Below, piece by piece: positions 32,265-44,347 of a DNA stretch of 64,000 nt (its first letter is position 1; the number at the start of each line of letters is the position of its first letter). The stretch comes from Acanthochlamys bracteata (taxonomy: Eukaryota; Streptophyta; Magnoliopsida; Pandanales; Velloziaceae): assembly GCA_019914995.1 (NCBI GenBank), contig CM034134.1, positions 8,192,463 to 8,256,462 on the forward strand, read 5' to 3'. A model generated the notes under the pieces. It was not told the origin of the DNA and ran no database searches. It saw only the letters and a program-made list of their open reading frames with translations. Position numbers and translations under genes: made by a program.

Positions 32265-34280
32265 CTGTACAGAATGATTAAGAAAAAGCAAGTGAGATTA
32301 AGGACAAAGGACATGATTACAACTATCAAACAGCATACAAGAGCCGACCACCATCAGTTACTCTAATTTTCTAGCATTGACAATGGCAATATCTCAAGCC
32401 CCTCTTGAAAGAAGTAGTACTAAAGCGATTAACATTGAAATAGCTTGCGGAACCCAGCAAACCAGCTATAGCACGGTGTTCAAAGAATGATATGTAAAAC
32501 ATAACACAAGGAATTCATCAGATTCTGAAATAACAAAATTTTTTTAAAAAGCATTGGCAAATAATACATACGTGACAGACATAGAAAAGTCAGCACTACT
32601 CTCTAACAACAGCAAGAAAAGCATTGAAGGTACAACAGTATTTGACACTACTTCAAGAACTCGCATTATGTGGCCCATGCCATTCCCTTCATAAATGTAG
32701 TCATGCATAGCTCAGAAATCTCAAGAAACAAACACAACACAATTGGGGAATTTCCATTGACAGAAGGAAACTCTCAACAATAGTGACAAAGAATACATCC
32801 TCACATTATCAAAAAGATTTTAATCCAGGTTCATGGCTGAGATGCAATAACAAAAAAGGACAGTAAGTGAAGAAAGAGTTTTGTTTTTCAAGCATCTCTT
32901 ATCATCATTCATAAACTTACCTATAAAACCAGATATTATATGAGCAAGAATGGAATGGCAGTAAGTACTCTACAAGGAAATTTATAAATATTTCTGCCAT
33001 GTTTACTTCTTTTAATCGTTATGCTACCTACAACATGCAGCATCGTCACAAGTCCTTCCCCTCTTAATCATAGTACAAAGAGAGTGATCGAATCCAAAGA
33101 CTCCAAGACACAGGTAGTTGATGGGCGACCAAGAATCAAGAAAATTGGTAAGCTATGCAAACTATGCAAAGAGAAACAATTTGATAAAACTTAAAAGTAA
33201 AATGCGGCAACAATAAAAATTTTCAACAACCACAGAAAAACAAATTTCATCACCGTTACCTAAATTCAGTACATAGTAATTGAACCTACTCTGTTAAAGT
33301 TGAAATGGGTTAACAGGAATTAGCCAAAAAAAAAATTGGAAAATTACTCTTTTGTCGCAGACTAAAAAAGAAACTTCAATTTAGCTTTGAAATTGTTCAA
33401 TAAATACTTCCATGAATTACCTTAACAGAGAGCTCGAACGAAGTAATTGAACTTGATTCCGGCGATCAGTTATCAAGATCAATGCGAGATTAATTAAAGT
33501 AGAAAAATTAGAAAAAAAAAAATTGGGGGATTTTTTATTTTCTTGTTTGATGACGACTTACGAGAGAGAGATCGATAGTGAAGATGTTGACCAGCAGCTT
33601 CAAATGGGCCTAGTAAACTTTTAATAGTCCAGGCCTTTTATAGGCCGGTCCATAAGAAATTAAAATTTCCATTTGTTGATATTGAATTATAACACGTTAA
33701 CAGTAACGAATAATAACAATAATAATTCTATTATGCCTTAAATATTTTTTCTTTTAGAAATTATGATATAACTCTTCCTCTCTGTTATGGGTTCTAATCC
33801 CAGGTATATTATTTTTTGAACAGAAAAACTAAAATATTTTTAAATTCAATATATAATTGTACCTAATATGTGATGGCATAGTAACATGTTAGATTCAAAT
33901 ACGAATATTATATTCTGTGAACCACGACTAAGTATTTTTTCAATAATCTGGCTTAAATGAACCATGAATAACATTTCTTATTTTCACAATTGAACAAAGT
34001 AGCCAAATAATACCAAAAACTAAAAAAGAAACACTAAAATTGCGAAATGATGCAAATTTTTTTCTTGCTACATTCAATAATTTTTTCACATCACTGCATT
34101 GATAATTCTGTTCCTTTATGTTTATACATACAAATAGTTCATAAAAGAAAAGGCCATACTCTTTCAGAAATGGTTTATTAGATACAGGAAAGTCTCCACT
34201 AATCCAATTATTCTTTTGTATACAAAATAATGCGAAATCCCATCTTTAGCATTCCAATTGCTATTACACCGATGTTCAAC
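32265..34280. other. intergenic / old VPS29 intron region
   Basis: Probably introns and leader of fragment B up to about 33600, then AT-rich spacer. No open frame of note and no recognisable VPS29 first exon. Confidence 0.45.
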
Positions 34281-34567
34281 TTGTTGCTTTGCCTTCTCAA
34301 CTCTTCCCAACAGCGGCGTCATTGTTTTTGCCTAACGTTTAGTTGCTGCTGCTGCTATTCTAGCCTTGGCCTACTGCCCTGAGCAATAACCCATTTCTTT
34401 CCAGTAATGCCATTAGACTCTTATAGCTTGCTTCAAACGCCCGTTGTTATCATTATGAGATAATAATGGCTTCACTAGATCCTTTGCTTCTTCCTATTGC
34501 CTTCCGCACAGAGCAGATAGAGTGAAATGCCACTCGAACCCAGAGCTAGCTGGTTCAGATGAACCTG
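34281..34567 (-). pseudogene. degraded exon-like segment, unidentified
   Basis: On the minus strand a TTTTTACAG acceptor is followed by codons reading SSEPASSGFEWHF, then EEAKDLVKPLLSHNDNN and later LLGRVEKAKQQVEHRC, interrupted by at least four stops. GC content and codon-like texture exceed the surroundings. I do not recognise the family. It could be a decayed exon, or part of a 3' UTR of the PPR gene downstream. Confidence 0.3.
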
Positions 34568-36198
34568 TAAAAATAACAGAAAGAGAGTAGCCAGATGTCC
34601 ATAATATCTGCCTGTAGCTTTGAAATGCATATCTCAGTAGGGTGTGAAGTATGCCTTCTCAATTGAAATATCAGTCAACAATTATATAAGAAATGAAGGG
34701 CATTGTCATCCAACCATAAAAATTGCTTCACAACACACAAGATCATGCAAGCGTAACCTGAAGACTGTGAATTTGTCCCAAGACGTACTGGATTAAACAT
34801 GTACAATGCATTTATCTCTAAAACCTACTACCAGATACTAGCTGGTAACAACGACTAACTTCTTCTTGAGGACATGACGAACAACGAGAATATAATAAGA
34901 ACAAAAGCATGTGTATAAGCATACAATATAAATCCAGAATGTTCTACAGAGACCAATATATGAGCACAGTGCCCAAAGTTGATAATCTAAGCAAATATTA
35001 ATGGACAATAACTCACAGGTAGTAGCAAGGATTCCTATTATATTGGATGCAAAATATAAATGTACATCTGGAAGTTGGAAAAAGCCAAAACCCCTTGTAA
35101 TTTCATTTTAGCATAATAGAAACATATGGTTCTCCATCTACAACAACCCTGAGCTTACCATACAACCCAAGTCTAGCAGAGGCCCTTTCTCAAAAGAAAA
35201 AGAAATCAAAAGAACCATTTAGAAGCAGAAACAAGTTACAGGAGGAGGTGAAAGCAATAAGGGCCTGCTGCCTTACACCTTAGTCGGATATGAAACTAGC
35301 ACAATGAAGCATGAAAATGATGTGAGAAGCATGTTCATGTAGTATCGTGGTAAGGTACAGAGCAGTGAAGGAAAAGATGGATGCATCAGGATGAGAGGTA
35401 ACATCTCGTAGATATAGGTCTGCTGATGACGTTAAAGCAACAATGTGAGAACGTGCAGTATACTCAGAGAGCTATCAACATTTATTGCTGATATTAGAGC
35501 ACTTTGCTCCGATGGATTTTAAGACTTGCCTAGGTCTTGTGACTTTAAGAAGCAAATAGTGATGTGCTTTCGAAAGCCAGCGTACAACCAACATCTGTTA
35601 ACCACCATAGTTCTAACCATTTTCCTTCTGATCGCTAGCCACAATAATACCAATTAGAAAACTAAATAGCTCCAACAGATGCTGTCACCATCCACAAACA
35701 AGCACTTTGAAGTAAGGGTTCATGAATAAACATATGAGTACAGGCCATCACCAAAAGAATTTCTATCCCATTCAAACTACCAGAGAACCATGCACTACTC
35801 CAAAAACAGAATCTAGTAAAACACCTACAGGTTTTGACATGAGTAAGAGGGCTGTGCATCTTGCTGTTTCATTAATGTCAAGAGGGTGGTTCCTCATATT
35901 TATACAACTTTCCAATAATTCTGATTTATTGTAAAATGAGAGTATGTGCTTACTCGAAGCATTTAGAAATACCAAGGCACTCAGAACCAGACATCTTTTT
36001 CCTACCAATAAAAACCACCTACTTTTGGGATGTCTACGAACACCACATAGAACTTACAATATTCATGCATCAGGACCTAGGGGAACACACCAAATCAATC
36101 GTGTTGACTAAAGCATACATTAATAGTCTCTTAGGGCTACAAACTCTTGCAAGTACACAACAAAAGAGCAACCTATTCTTAAGCTTACCTGCTCTTCA
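34568..36198. other. 3' flank of the PPR gene
   Basis: Non-coding sequence of moderate GC content. The short frames around 35.7-36.2 kb overlap on both strands and resemble nothing known. It may include a long or spliced 3' UTR. Confidence 0.45.
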
Positions 36199-38232
36199 CT
36201 ACCAGTAGTCCTTGCAAGAGCAGAAGCCATTCTCAAAATGGTGAAACCTCTTAGCATCCCGAGCAACAATACGTCTCCCAACAAGTTTTGATATGATCTT
36301 TAGAGCATTGTGGCAATCTCCACAAACACGAAGATTTTTTATGATTCTCATTTCTGAGCGAGCAGCACTCGTCATGAGCCCATAAGCTACGGCCAGCCTT
36401 TCACTGTGATAGAGAAGAGCTTCTTCTCTAGATTCTTGGTCAACATCGTGCAACACAAATCTTGTTTCTGGGACATATCCAGCTTCCTTCATTTGGGGTG
36501 CAAGACCCCTAATTTGCTCATAAATCTTATCATTTTCAGGATGGGATTTATCACCTGCACGATACTCATGTACCCTAGTTCGACCGACAAGAAGGTTTGC
36601 ATTCTTTTTTCTTTGCTTTTCCTTTTCCAAGTCAGAAGATGTAAGAGGTAGAAGTCCTTTCTTGGTTTGTTCAGTTAACCTAGATGCATCCAAATGCTCC
36701 ACTATCTGTGCACAGTGGTTGCCAAGCTCTAAGTTTCCATTAAGCCTGCACATATTCATCAATGTTTCCCAAACATCAACAGTTGGTTCAATGGGCATCT
36801 TCTCAACAAATTCAAAAGCTTCAACGGTGTATCCACTGCTTCCAAGCATATCCACAATGCTAATACAGTGCTCCATTTCAGGGGAAATGCCATAGTCAAT
36901 TTTCATTGACTCAAAATGCAATAAGCCCTCATCAACTGCTCCAAGAGCACCACAAGCCATGAACACTGCAGTAAATATGCCTCCATCTGGTTTAAGTCCC
37001 TTCTGTTTAAACTCGTTGAAAAGATCAAGAGCTTCTTCTGCATAGCCACTTTTAGCAAGAGCTCTTATCATGGTGTCCCAAGATGTGAGATTTCGCTGGA
37101 ACATCTTCTCAAAGTGCTTGTAAGCATCAGGAATCAATCCACACTTGCAGTACATATCCAGGATCTTGTTATTCAACCAAACATCAAGATCACCCATCAT
37201 CTGCAGATGGTTATGAATAACTTTCGCTTCTTGTACAAATCTACCCTCCCCACATAGTTGCACAAGCTTCAAACACCTAGGGGTATCAACACCTACACTA
37301 TTTTTCTCAAGCAAACCAAGAACATGGACTGCGTCCTTCACATTTCCCTCTGCGCATAATTTATCAAGTTCTTCAAGGGTACCCCTGAATCCACTACTTT
37401 CATCTTTATCTGGCAGTTGATGAGGCGGAGAATGGTCAAGAAACTGTCCACCGCTTATCGGAAAAGGCTGATAGTTCGCACTCTCAGACAAAGAAGGTCT
37501 CTGCTGAAATTCTTGAGTACCCCCTTTGTAATAACCTCCGGAGCTCTGCTCAAATAAATGGGGCGTCTCTAAATTAGATAAGTTGAAATTTTGCTGCTGC
37601 CCTGCAGCTTGCTTATTTAACTCTTGATGATAGTTCTGATGATTTTGCCAATTGCTATGCACATATTGCTGGTTAACACCTTGAGGATAAAAACTATGGC
37701 TTTCAGCTGCACCAAAGCTCCCGGTTGGATTTCCGCTAGAATTCTGAAAGTATGCTCCATGATTCCTTCCATCAGCTACACTCAAGCTGTTACCAACTCT
37801 TTGTTGGTACGAACTCTCACTAGAAATTCCACCAGAACTTTGAACATTTGAATCTTTCCAATCATTTCTGTTCGAAGTGACCCATTGACCACTGCTATTA
37901 AGAGAACTCTGTGAAGGAAACCCACCACCAACTGCATTCCCGCGAGGTGTTCGACCAAACTCCCAAGTGGCATCCCACCCATTTCCACTCAAATTCCTAC
38001 CAAACCCATCAATATTTCTACTTTGCTGCAGATTCACCTGGCTAAACCCATCCGTATTCGAATTTGAACTCAAATTACCTTGATCGAATCGATCGTGTTC
38101 GCTGCTTGGGTTCGGAGAGCTGGGATTTTCAGAGAGCTGAGCAGCAGTGTAAATATGCCTGCGAGAAAAGGTATGTGTCTGAGAGCTTCGGAGAGCTGTT
38201 GTAGCAATGATTGAAGCTCGCCGGCGTGACAT
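36199..38232 (-). CDS. DYW2: DYW-type pentatricopeptide repeat protein (At2g15690/DYW2-like)
   Basis: Single-exon 677-residue protein. The N-terminus is Arg/Ser-rich and fits an organelle targeting peptide. Residues about 30-280 are low-complexity, rich in Ser, Asn, Gly and Gln. A few PPR motifs follow (about 285-500; NKILDMYCKCGLIPDAYKHFEKM, WDTMIRALAKSGYAEEALDLFNEF). The DYW domain at about 580-677 has the PE/SH/HSE zinc-ligand motif (HSERLAVAYG), CGDCH and the terminal DYW. The architecture (long Q/S-rich N-terminus, few PPRs, DYW without a full PLS array) matches Arabidopsis At2g15690, named DYW2. That protein supplies a deaminase domain in trans to PLS-E+ editing factors in mitochondria and plastids. 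The symbol is by similarity; MEF8-type relatives are the main alternative. Confidence 0.88.
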   Translation of the reverse strand: MSRRRASIIATTALRSSQTHTFSRRHIYTAAQLSENPSSPNPSSEHDRFDQGNLSSNSNTDGFSQVNLQQSRNIDGFGRNLSGNGWDATWEFGRTPRGNAVGGGFPSQSSLNSSGQWVTSNRNDWKDSNVQSSGGISSESSYQQRVGNSLSVADGRNHGAYFQNSSGNPTGSFGAAESHSFYPQGVNQQYVHSNWQNHQNYHQELNKQAAGQQQNFNLSNLETPHLFEQSSGGYYKGGTQEFQQRPSLSESANYQPFPISGGQFLDHSPPHQLPDKDESSGFRGTLEELDKLCAEGNVKDAVHVLGLLEKNSVGVDTPRCLKLVQLCGEGRFVQEAKVIHNHLQMMGDLDVWLNNKILDMYCKCGLIPDAYKHFEKMFQRNLTSWDTMIRALAKSGYAEEALDLFNEFKQKGLKPDGGIFTAVFMACGALGAVDEGLLHFESMKIDYGISPEMEHCISIVDMLGSSGYTVEAFEFVEKMPIEPTVDVWETLMNMCRLNGNLELGNHCAQIVEHLDASRLTEQTKKGLLPLTSSDLEKEKQRKKNANLLVGRTRVHEYRAGDKSHPENDKIYEQIRGLAPQMKEAGYVPETRFVLHDVDQESREEALLYHSERLAVAYGLMTSAARSEMRIIKNLRVCGDCHNALKIISKLVGRRIVARDAKRFHHFENGFCSCKDYW

Positions 38233-39560
38233 TGGGCTGCGGTAGTCGGCCAGAAGAGAAACCCTAACTTTGATTGAAGGGGTTTAAAGAATTCGAAGGA
38301 ATGTGCTAGTTCTATTTACCAACATCCCAAACTTATTTTTTTTTTTTTTTTTAAAATTTATTTTAATATAATATATATATATATATTACAATAAATTTTT
38401 TATAGCTAATTTTTTTTAAAATTTAATTTTAAAACTTACTATAAATATTAAATTAATATAAAATTTTATTTTTATTAAATATTTTAATTTTAATTTATTT
38501 TTGAAATTAACTTAAAAAAACTCACTTCATCTACTTTATCTATAAAATAAATATGCCCTTAATGTTTTACAAATTCAGTCAACAAATATTGCTTAGTAAA
38601 ACGAAATCCACATACATTTTGTAATTGACCATATTGGTATTCCCTTTCTCAGGATTAGAGAATATATAGGAGTATTTATAAAATAAAATATTATAAAATA
38701 AGAATATTTATTTTATTTTTAAAAAAAGTAAAATCTATTTTTAATAATAAATAATAATAAATATTTTTTAACATAATTTAATATATTTTTTGATAATTAA
38801 CTTTTATAAATTTATTTTTAATAAATTTAGTTTTTCGAAACACACTTTTAAAAAACTCATCTCGGAATTTCTTCAAATCATTTATAATCACTCAAGAACA
38901 TGTAAGCTTTTTTGTAAGTAAATCTTATAATCTATTAACATCGACCCACGAATATAGGATATATCAATCAATTTATTCTAATATGAATATCGAAAATTAT
39001 AAATGAGATAGATCAAATGGGATTATTGGGCCCTAAGCATGAAAGCGGATGGGCCATTCAAGCTTTTGCAAAGCTCTTAATTCAGCTCGTAGAAGCCCAT
39101 TTAATCCGTTATATCTAATTTTGAAATAGATTATATATACCGAAATAGCACGCGTTTGAGAATTCTTATTAAATAAAAATTTTTTGAAATAAAAAATATT
39201 TTTATATTTTAAAAAATAAATTTTATTTTTTTTATTTAAATAAAATTATGTAATAAAAAAATTTTATTACAGTAAAAATTTTCTATTATTTTTAAATTTT
39301 TAAATAAATTTTTTAAATATTTATAATATATATATTAAAAAATATAAAATGAATGTTTGAAAAACACAATTTCAAACGTACTCTCGATCATACTCCAGTC
39401 TCAGCTTTTGACACATTCAAAACACAAATAAAAAGATTTTAAATAAATAAAAAAAAAGAGAACCGGTGATTTCCCTTCACGGTCCAAATTTCTTAACACC
39501 ATTCTAATGGATATCCTCTATTTCAGGATTCAAAACATTCCCCAAAATACTCTTCTTACG
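38233..39560. other. divergent intergenic region between PPR and pectinesterase genes
   Basis: Promoters of both genes and AT-rich MITE-like insertions: 38312-38562 (ends ATAAATATGCCC) and about 39149-39381 (ends CGCGTTTGA and TCAAACG). No gene. Confidence 0.55.
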
Positions 39561-39565
39561 AAACC

Positions 39566-39573
39566 TATATAAA
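39566..39573 (+). promoter_or_regulatory. TATA box of the pectinesterase gene
   Basis: TATATAAA preceded by CC and followed by a C-rich stretch, about 150 bases before the start codon. It predicts transcription start near 39600 and a 5' UTR of about 120 nt. Confidence 0.65.
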
Positions 39574-39722
39574 CCTCCGCATCTCGATCTCACCATCAGG
39601 CTGTACTCATTCAATAAGGAGCTCCGGCTCCATTCTTAAAATAATCCAGAATTTCACCTACTTTTTTTATCTTTATTTTCAATTCATTTATCTTTAAAAA
39701 TTGCATGGAATTGTGAGAAAAA

Positions 39723-41533
39723 ATGGCAAATAAAGCTCTCCTCGGTGGTTTATCGGCGATTTTATTAGTCGCCGTTGTTGTCGGTGTGATCGCCGGAGTT
39801 ACCCGTTCGACGCATAAAGCCGGTGCAGATTTTACGGTACCGGAAGCTAGCCCGAAGACTCTTTCTACCTCTACCAAAGCTGTTACAGCTCTTTGTGCTC
39901 CGACTGATTACAGAGAGGTCTGTGAGAAGACGTTGACGAATGCGGCGAAGAACAACAACTCCACTCAGGCGGTAGTGAAAGCCGCCGTCGAGACAATCGT
40001 TAATGAAGTGAAGGACGTTTACGAGAAGTCGAAGGGGATCGGCAAGAACGCTCAACACCCTGTCGACAAGGATGCACTTGAGAACTGCAAGGCTTTGTTG
40101 CAGGATGCAAGAGAAGAGCTTGATGCCGTCGTTTCCCGTATCGGCGGTGACTTGAAGGAAGTTCCGAAGCACACCAACGATATCACGACGTGGCTTTCGG
40201 CAGTGATCTCTTACATGGGGACTTGCACCGATCAGTTCGACTCGAACGAGCTGCGCGCCGAGATGGAAGAGGCAACTAAACTGGCTTCGCAGTTATCAGC
40301 GAACGCTATCGGTATCGTTGAAGAGATCTCTAAGATCCTTGGAGCAATTCCTCTAGACAAGATCAAGTCCCAGCTCCAGGCGGCTGGTGCAGGTAACAGA
40401 AAGCTTCTCTCCGAGGATAACGAGTACCCAGGTTGGATGCCGGTGGAGGACCGTCGCATTCTCGCTCAAAAGTTCAACAACCGTCCACGTGCTGATGTCG
40501 TTGTTGCCGCCGATGGGTCGGGTAACTACAGGAAGATCTCCGATGCGCTCAACAACATGCCTAAGTTGCCGGAGAACCGGAGGTACGTGATCTACGTCAA
40601 GGCCGGAGTGTACAAGGAGAACGTTATCGTCGACAAGTCGAAGGTTAACATCTTCATGTACGGTGACGGTCCCCGTAAGACGATCGTCACTAGCAACTGG
40701 AACTACGTCGACGGCAAGTCCACTATGAACACTGCCACTTTCGGTACGTTTCAATTCCGACCACATTAAACTGAACAAATATCTTTAAAAAAAAGTTACA
40801 TGTACCTAAAAATGGTTGTGTTTTGGTGGCAGCTGTGAATGCTAAGGGATTCATCTGCACTGGAATGGGATTCATGAACACCGCCGGACCGGAGAAGCAC
40901 CAAGCCGTTGCTCTCCGTGTCCAGGGCGATATGGCAGCGTTCTACAACTGCAGGTTCGACGCGTACCAGGACACACTATACACACAGTCGAACAGACAGT
41001 TCTACCGCAACTGCGTTATCTCCGGCACCGTGGATTTCATCTTCGGTGACGCTTACGCACTAATACAAAACTGCCTCATCATCGTCCGTCGTCCTATGGA
41101 CAACCAGCAGAACATCGTGACTGCTCAGGGAAGGAAAGAACAGTCAGAGAAAACGGCGATTGTTATCCAGAACTGCAGGATCGTTCCTGAGCAACGCCTG
41201 TTCCCCGACAGGTCCAAGATTAAGACGTACCTTGCCCGACCCTGGAAGGCATTCTCTAGGACTATATTCTTGGAGAACACGATCGGCGATCTGATCCAGC
41301 CTGCAGGGTACATGGAGTGGGCGGGAGAGAACTACCACATGACTACCGTGTACTACGCCGAGTACGGTAACAGAGGACCTGGCGCCAACACTGCTGGGCG
41401 AGTCAAATGGCCGACGATACACATGATCAATAGGCAGACCGCCACGCAGTTCACCGCCGGCGGTCCGTACTTGCTCGGACAGCAATGGCTTAAGTACACC
41501 GGCACTCCGTTCTTCTTGGGGTTCAGGCACTAA
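39723..41533 (+). CDS. pectinesterase with PMEI pro-domain (group with PRO region)
   Basis: Two exons, 39723-40743 and 40833-41533, give 573 residues. The enzyme removes methyl esters from homogalacturonan in the cell wall. Residues 5-26 form a signal anchor (LSAILLVAVVVGVIAG). The PMEI-like pro-domain follows, with the four conserved cysteines C58, C67, C122 and C168. Two subtilase-type processing motifs, RKLL (226-229) and RRIL (244-247), precede the catalytic domain. Catalytic signatures are intact: Q364 in HQAVALRV, Q386 and D387 in YQDTLY, D408 in VDFIFG, and LARPWKAFSRT. The intron falls after ATF and before AVNAKGF, a conserved site in this family. The ATG follows a purine-rich AAAAATGG context. 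Confidence 0.95.
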
Positions 41534-42489
41534 AAGTGTTTGATGAAATGCTTCAACGATGACATGCATGTGAAAGAAATTGAGAGAAATCAGAGAGTGC
41601 AGCCAGTTGAAAAAAGAAAAAAGAAAAATTTTAATGGTAAAATTTTGAAAATTTTTTTTGTTTTTGATTATGAAGGAACTATATATTACGTATTTCTTGG
41701 TTTTTGTTTTCTGATTTTTAATATTTACTAATTAAAATGCAATGAATTTTGGACAAATTGTTACTCTTTTTTATAATAATTTATGATTGGTACTGTTATG
41801 AAGTGAAAGATAATATCGTCAATCAAAAACTTTATAAAGTGATAGATTATCAAAGGCATTAATATTATGGCAATAATAACTGAACGAGAAAATTTCTTTT
41901 TACTGGGTCATTGTCTAAATAAAAATGGAGGCCCAATTTTAAAGTAGGCTCTGGGCCGAGTTATAGATCTAGTTTCTTTGACGTTATGTATTCATTACTC
42001 ATGTAATCAATAACCTTTTCGATCTTTATTAGTGTTTGTAAAAGAAAATTCAATTAACTTATAAATTACTTTTGAAAATAAAATTTTTTGAAATAAAAGA
42101 TGTTTTAAAATTTTTTTAAAATAAAGTTTACTTTTTTAACTTAAAAAATAATAATAAAATCTTACCACGTAAAATTTTTTAATATTTTTAAAAATATTAC
42201 ATACAATATTCTAAAAAATTATTAAAAAACTTGTAATAAAAAATTTAAAATAAAAATAGATAAAAAATAATTTCAAACAGAACTTAAGCTACTCTACTTC
42301 ATTGGAAAGTAACTTTCTCAATTCTCATACTAAAATTTTTTTTATATTTAATTTTAATTTATATAATTTAGATTAAAAATTATTATTTAGAAATTAACTT
42401 TCGAACTAGTGGTTATATTCCGGTTGTACTATTTTATTATCTACAATCTTAAGTTATTGATCTAACAAGATGCAGAAATATGTTATTAG

Positions 42490-42528
<39 letters not shown>

Positions 42529-44347
42529 ATTTAATATAAAATATTTTGTTATATTTGTATATATATCATGACAAAAAATAGAAATTTGCATTAGTGAATG
42601 CAACTAAAAAATCAACTCATGAAACAATTTTAATTAAAAAAAAAGGGGCATGAAATTTGGGTTTGGTTAGAAATGAAATAGAAATAAATGATTGGAGATT
42701 GCAAGTTTGAAGGACAAACATGGATGTGAAGTGCATGACTTGAAAGAGAAGACAATAATATAAAAACTATATAGGCATGTTTTTGTTGAGCTGTTTTTCA
42801 TGTACTTTACTGCTGTTTTTTGTTATTCAATGATGCTTTAATCAATTAACCAGTTAATAAAAACTTTGCAGGGACTTATATTATATAGTTAAATTAATTA
42901 TCATTTAATGCATAGATTAATCATATTAAATGATCACATCAATAACTCAATTATATTCATTTACAAGATAGAATGAATGCCCGTTTCTAATTCAATATAA
43001 CTTGTAAACTTATCACAAAGCGATATTGAAAATAATGTTTTTCCCACCAAAAAAATATTTGAAAATAATTTTTTTATAAATTTATTTTTTATTATTCCTT
43101 GACAAATAAGTAGGTTCAAGTCCAAGAATGAATCATAGACTTAGAATATATTTTAATTGCAAGAAAATTATTTTTTTTTTAATTTGAGTTTTATCACTTC
43201 ATACGTTCAATTATAACTTTGCACATTTGCACTTCCACGTCAAATTCTAATTTCATCAAAATCCAAAGGTTATATCACGTACTAATTATTATTTGGAATT
43301 TTATTTTTAACAAATTTTAATTCTCACCGAACTTTATTTGCACGAAACGTATTTTCATAAAGCTTACTTTTATATAATTAAAACACGATATTTAATAAAA
43401 CCCAATAACAAAAAACACAAAACCTAAAAAATTATTAAGAAAATAATCGTGAAGAAGAAAAAGGAAGGGGGGGACAAGAGCTCACATGCATTTGCATTAG
43501 GAGGAAAGGAGACTTTTCATTTCTTCATTTTCTTTTAATTATTATTGAGAGGCATGCAGCTGCTTTCCATTGTCTGCACTACTTGTCTTTCTTTGATTTG
43601 TTTTCTTCTTCATTCACTTCCTCCCAAAACCCAAGTTTTAATTTATTTTCTTTTTTTTATTATTACGGAGCAAGTAATTTTGAAATAAAATTTTTTTAAA
43701 TAGAATATATTTCTATTTTTTAAAAAAAAAAGGCTCTATTTTTTGTCTAAAAAAATAAAAATAAACAATAAAAAGATCTTATTATATATAATTTTTTATA
43801 TTTTTAAAATTTTAATATAAATTTTTAAAATACTTATAATATATGTATTAGAAAACATAAAACAAAAAATAAAATGAAGCTTTTGGAAACGCTTTCGTTA
43901 ATTGAGTCGACTCTAGCATTCTAAATTTCGACCGTTGAATCGTTTAATCTGACGGTCATGATTCATCCTATATCTTTAAACAAACAATTTGTTATTCACT
44001 CTATTAATCGAACAGGGTCAACAGTCCTTATATTTCAATCCTTATTAATTTGAAGTAAATATGTTATACATATGTGGTCTAATTAATAAACTAATTAACT
44101 GTAGTCAATGCCAATAAAATTAGGATAACATTAACTCTTTCCCAAAAAAAAAAAAAACAAAATTCTACAACGAACATATATATAGTTTCACCATAAATCA
44201 CGATATATAATTTAACTTCTCAGAAATATACGTTTCTTACAAAAAAAAAAATTTCATGCATAACCAAGTTTATATAATTAACTATATCAAGCTACTGTAA
44301 AAAATTAAAAATTAAAAAAGAGGTAAAAGTAATTTTACATACTACTA
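41534..44347. other. intergenic, AT-rich
   Basis: Convergent 3' flanks of the pectinesterase and HD-Zip genes. Contains an (AT)n microsatellite at 42493-42535 and MITE-like AT-rich blocks at about 42040-42300 and 43670-43890. No gene seen. Confidence 0.6.
42493..42535. repeat. (TA)n microsatellite
   Basis: About 20 uninterrupted TA units. Confidence 0.95.

Noticed and set aside
40353..40778. 141-codon minus-strand frame in the pectinesterase gene, and a similar one at 41144-41569
   Set aside because: Antisense to clear pectinesterase exons with intact catalytic motifs.
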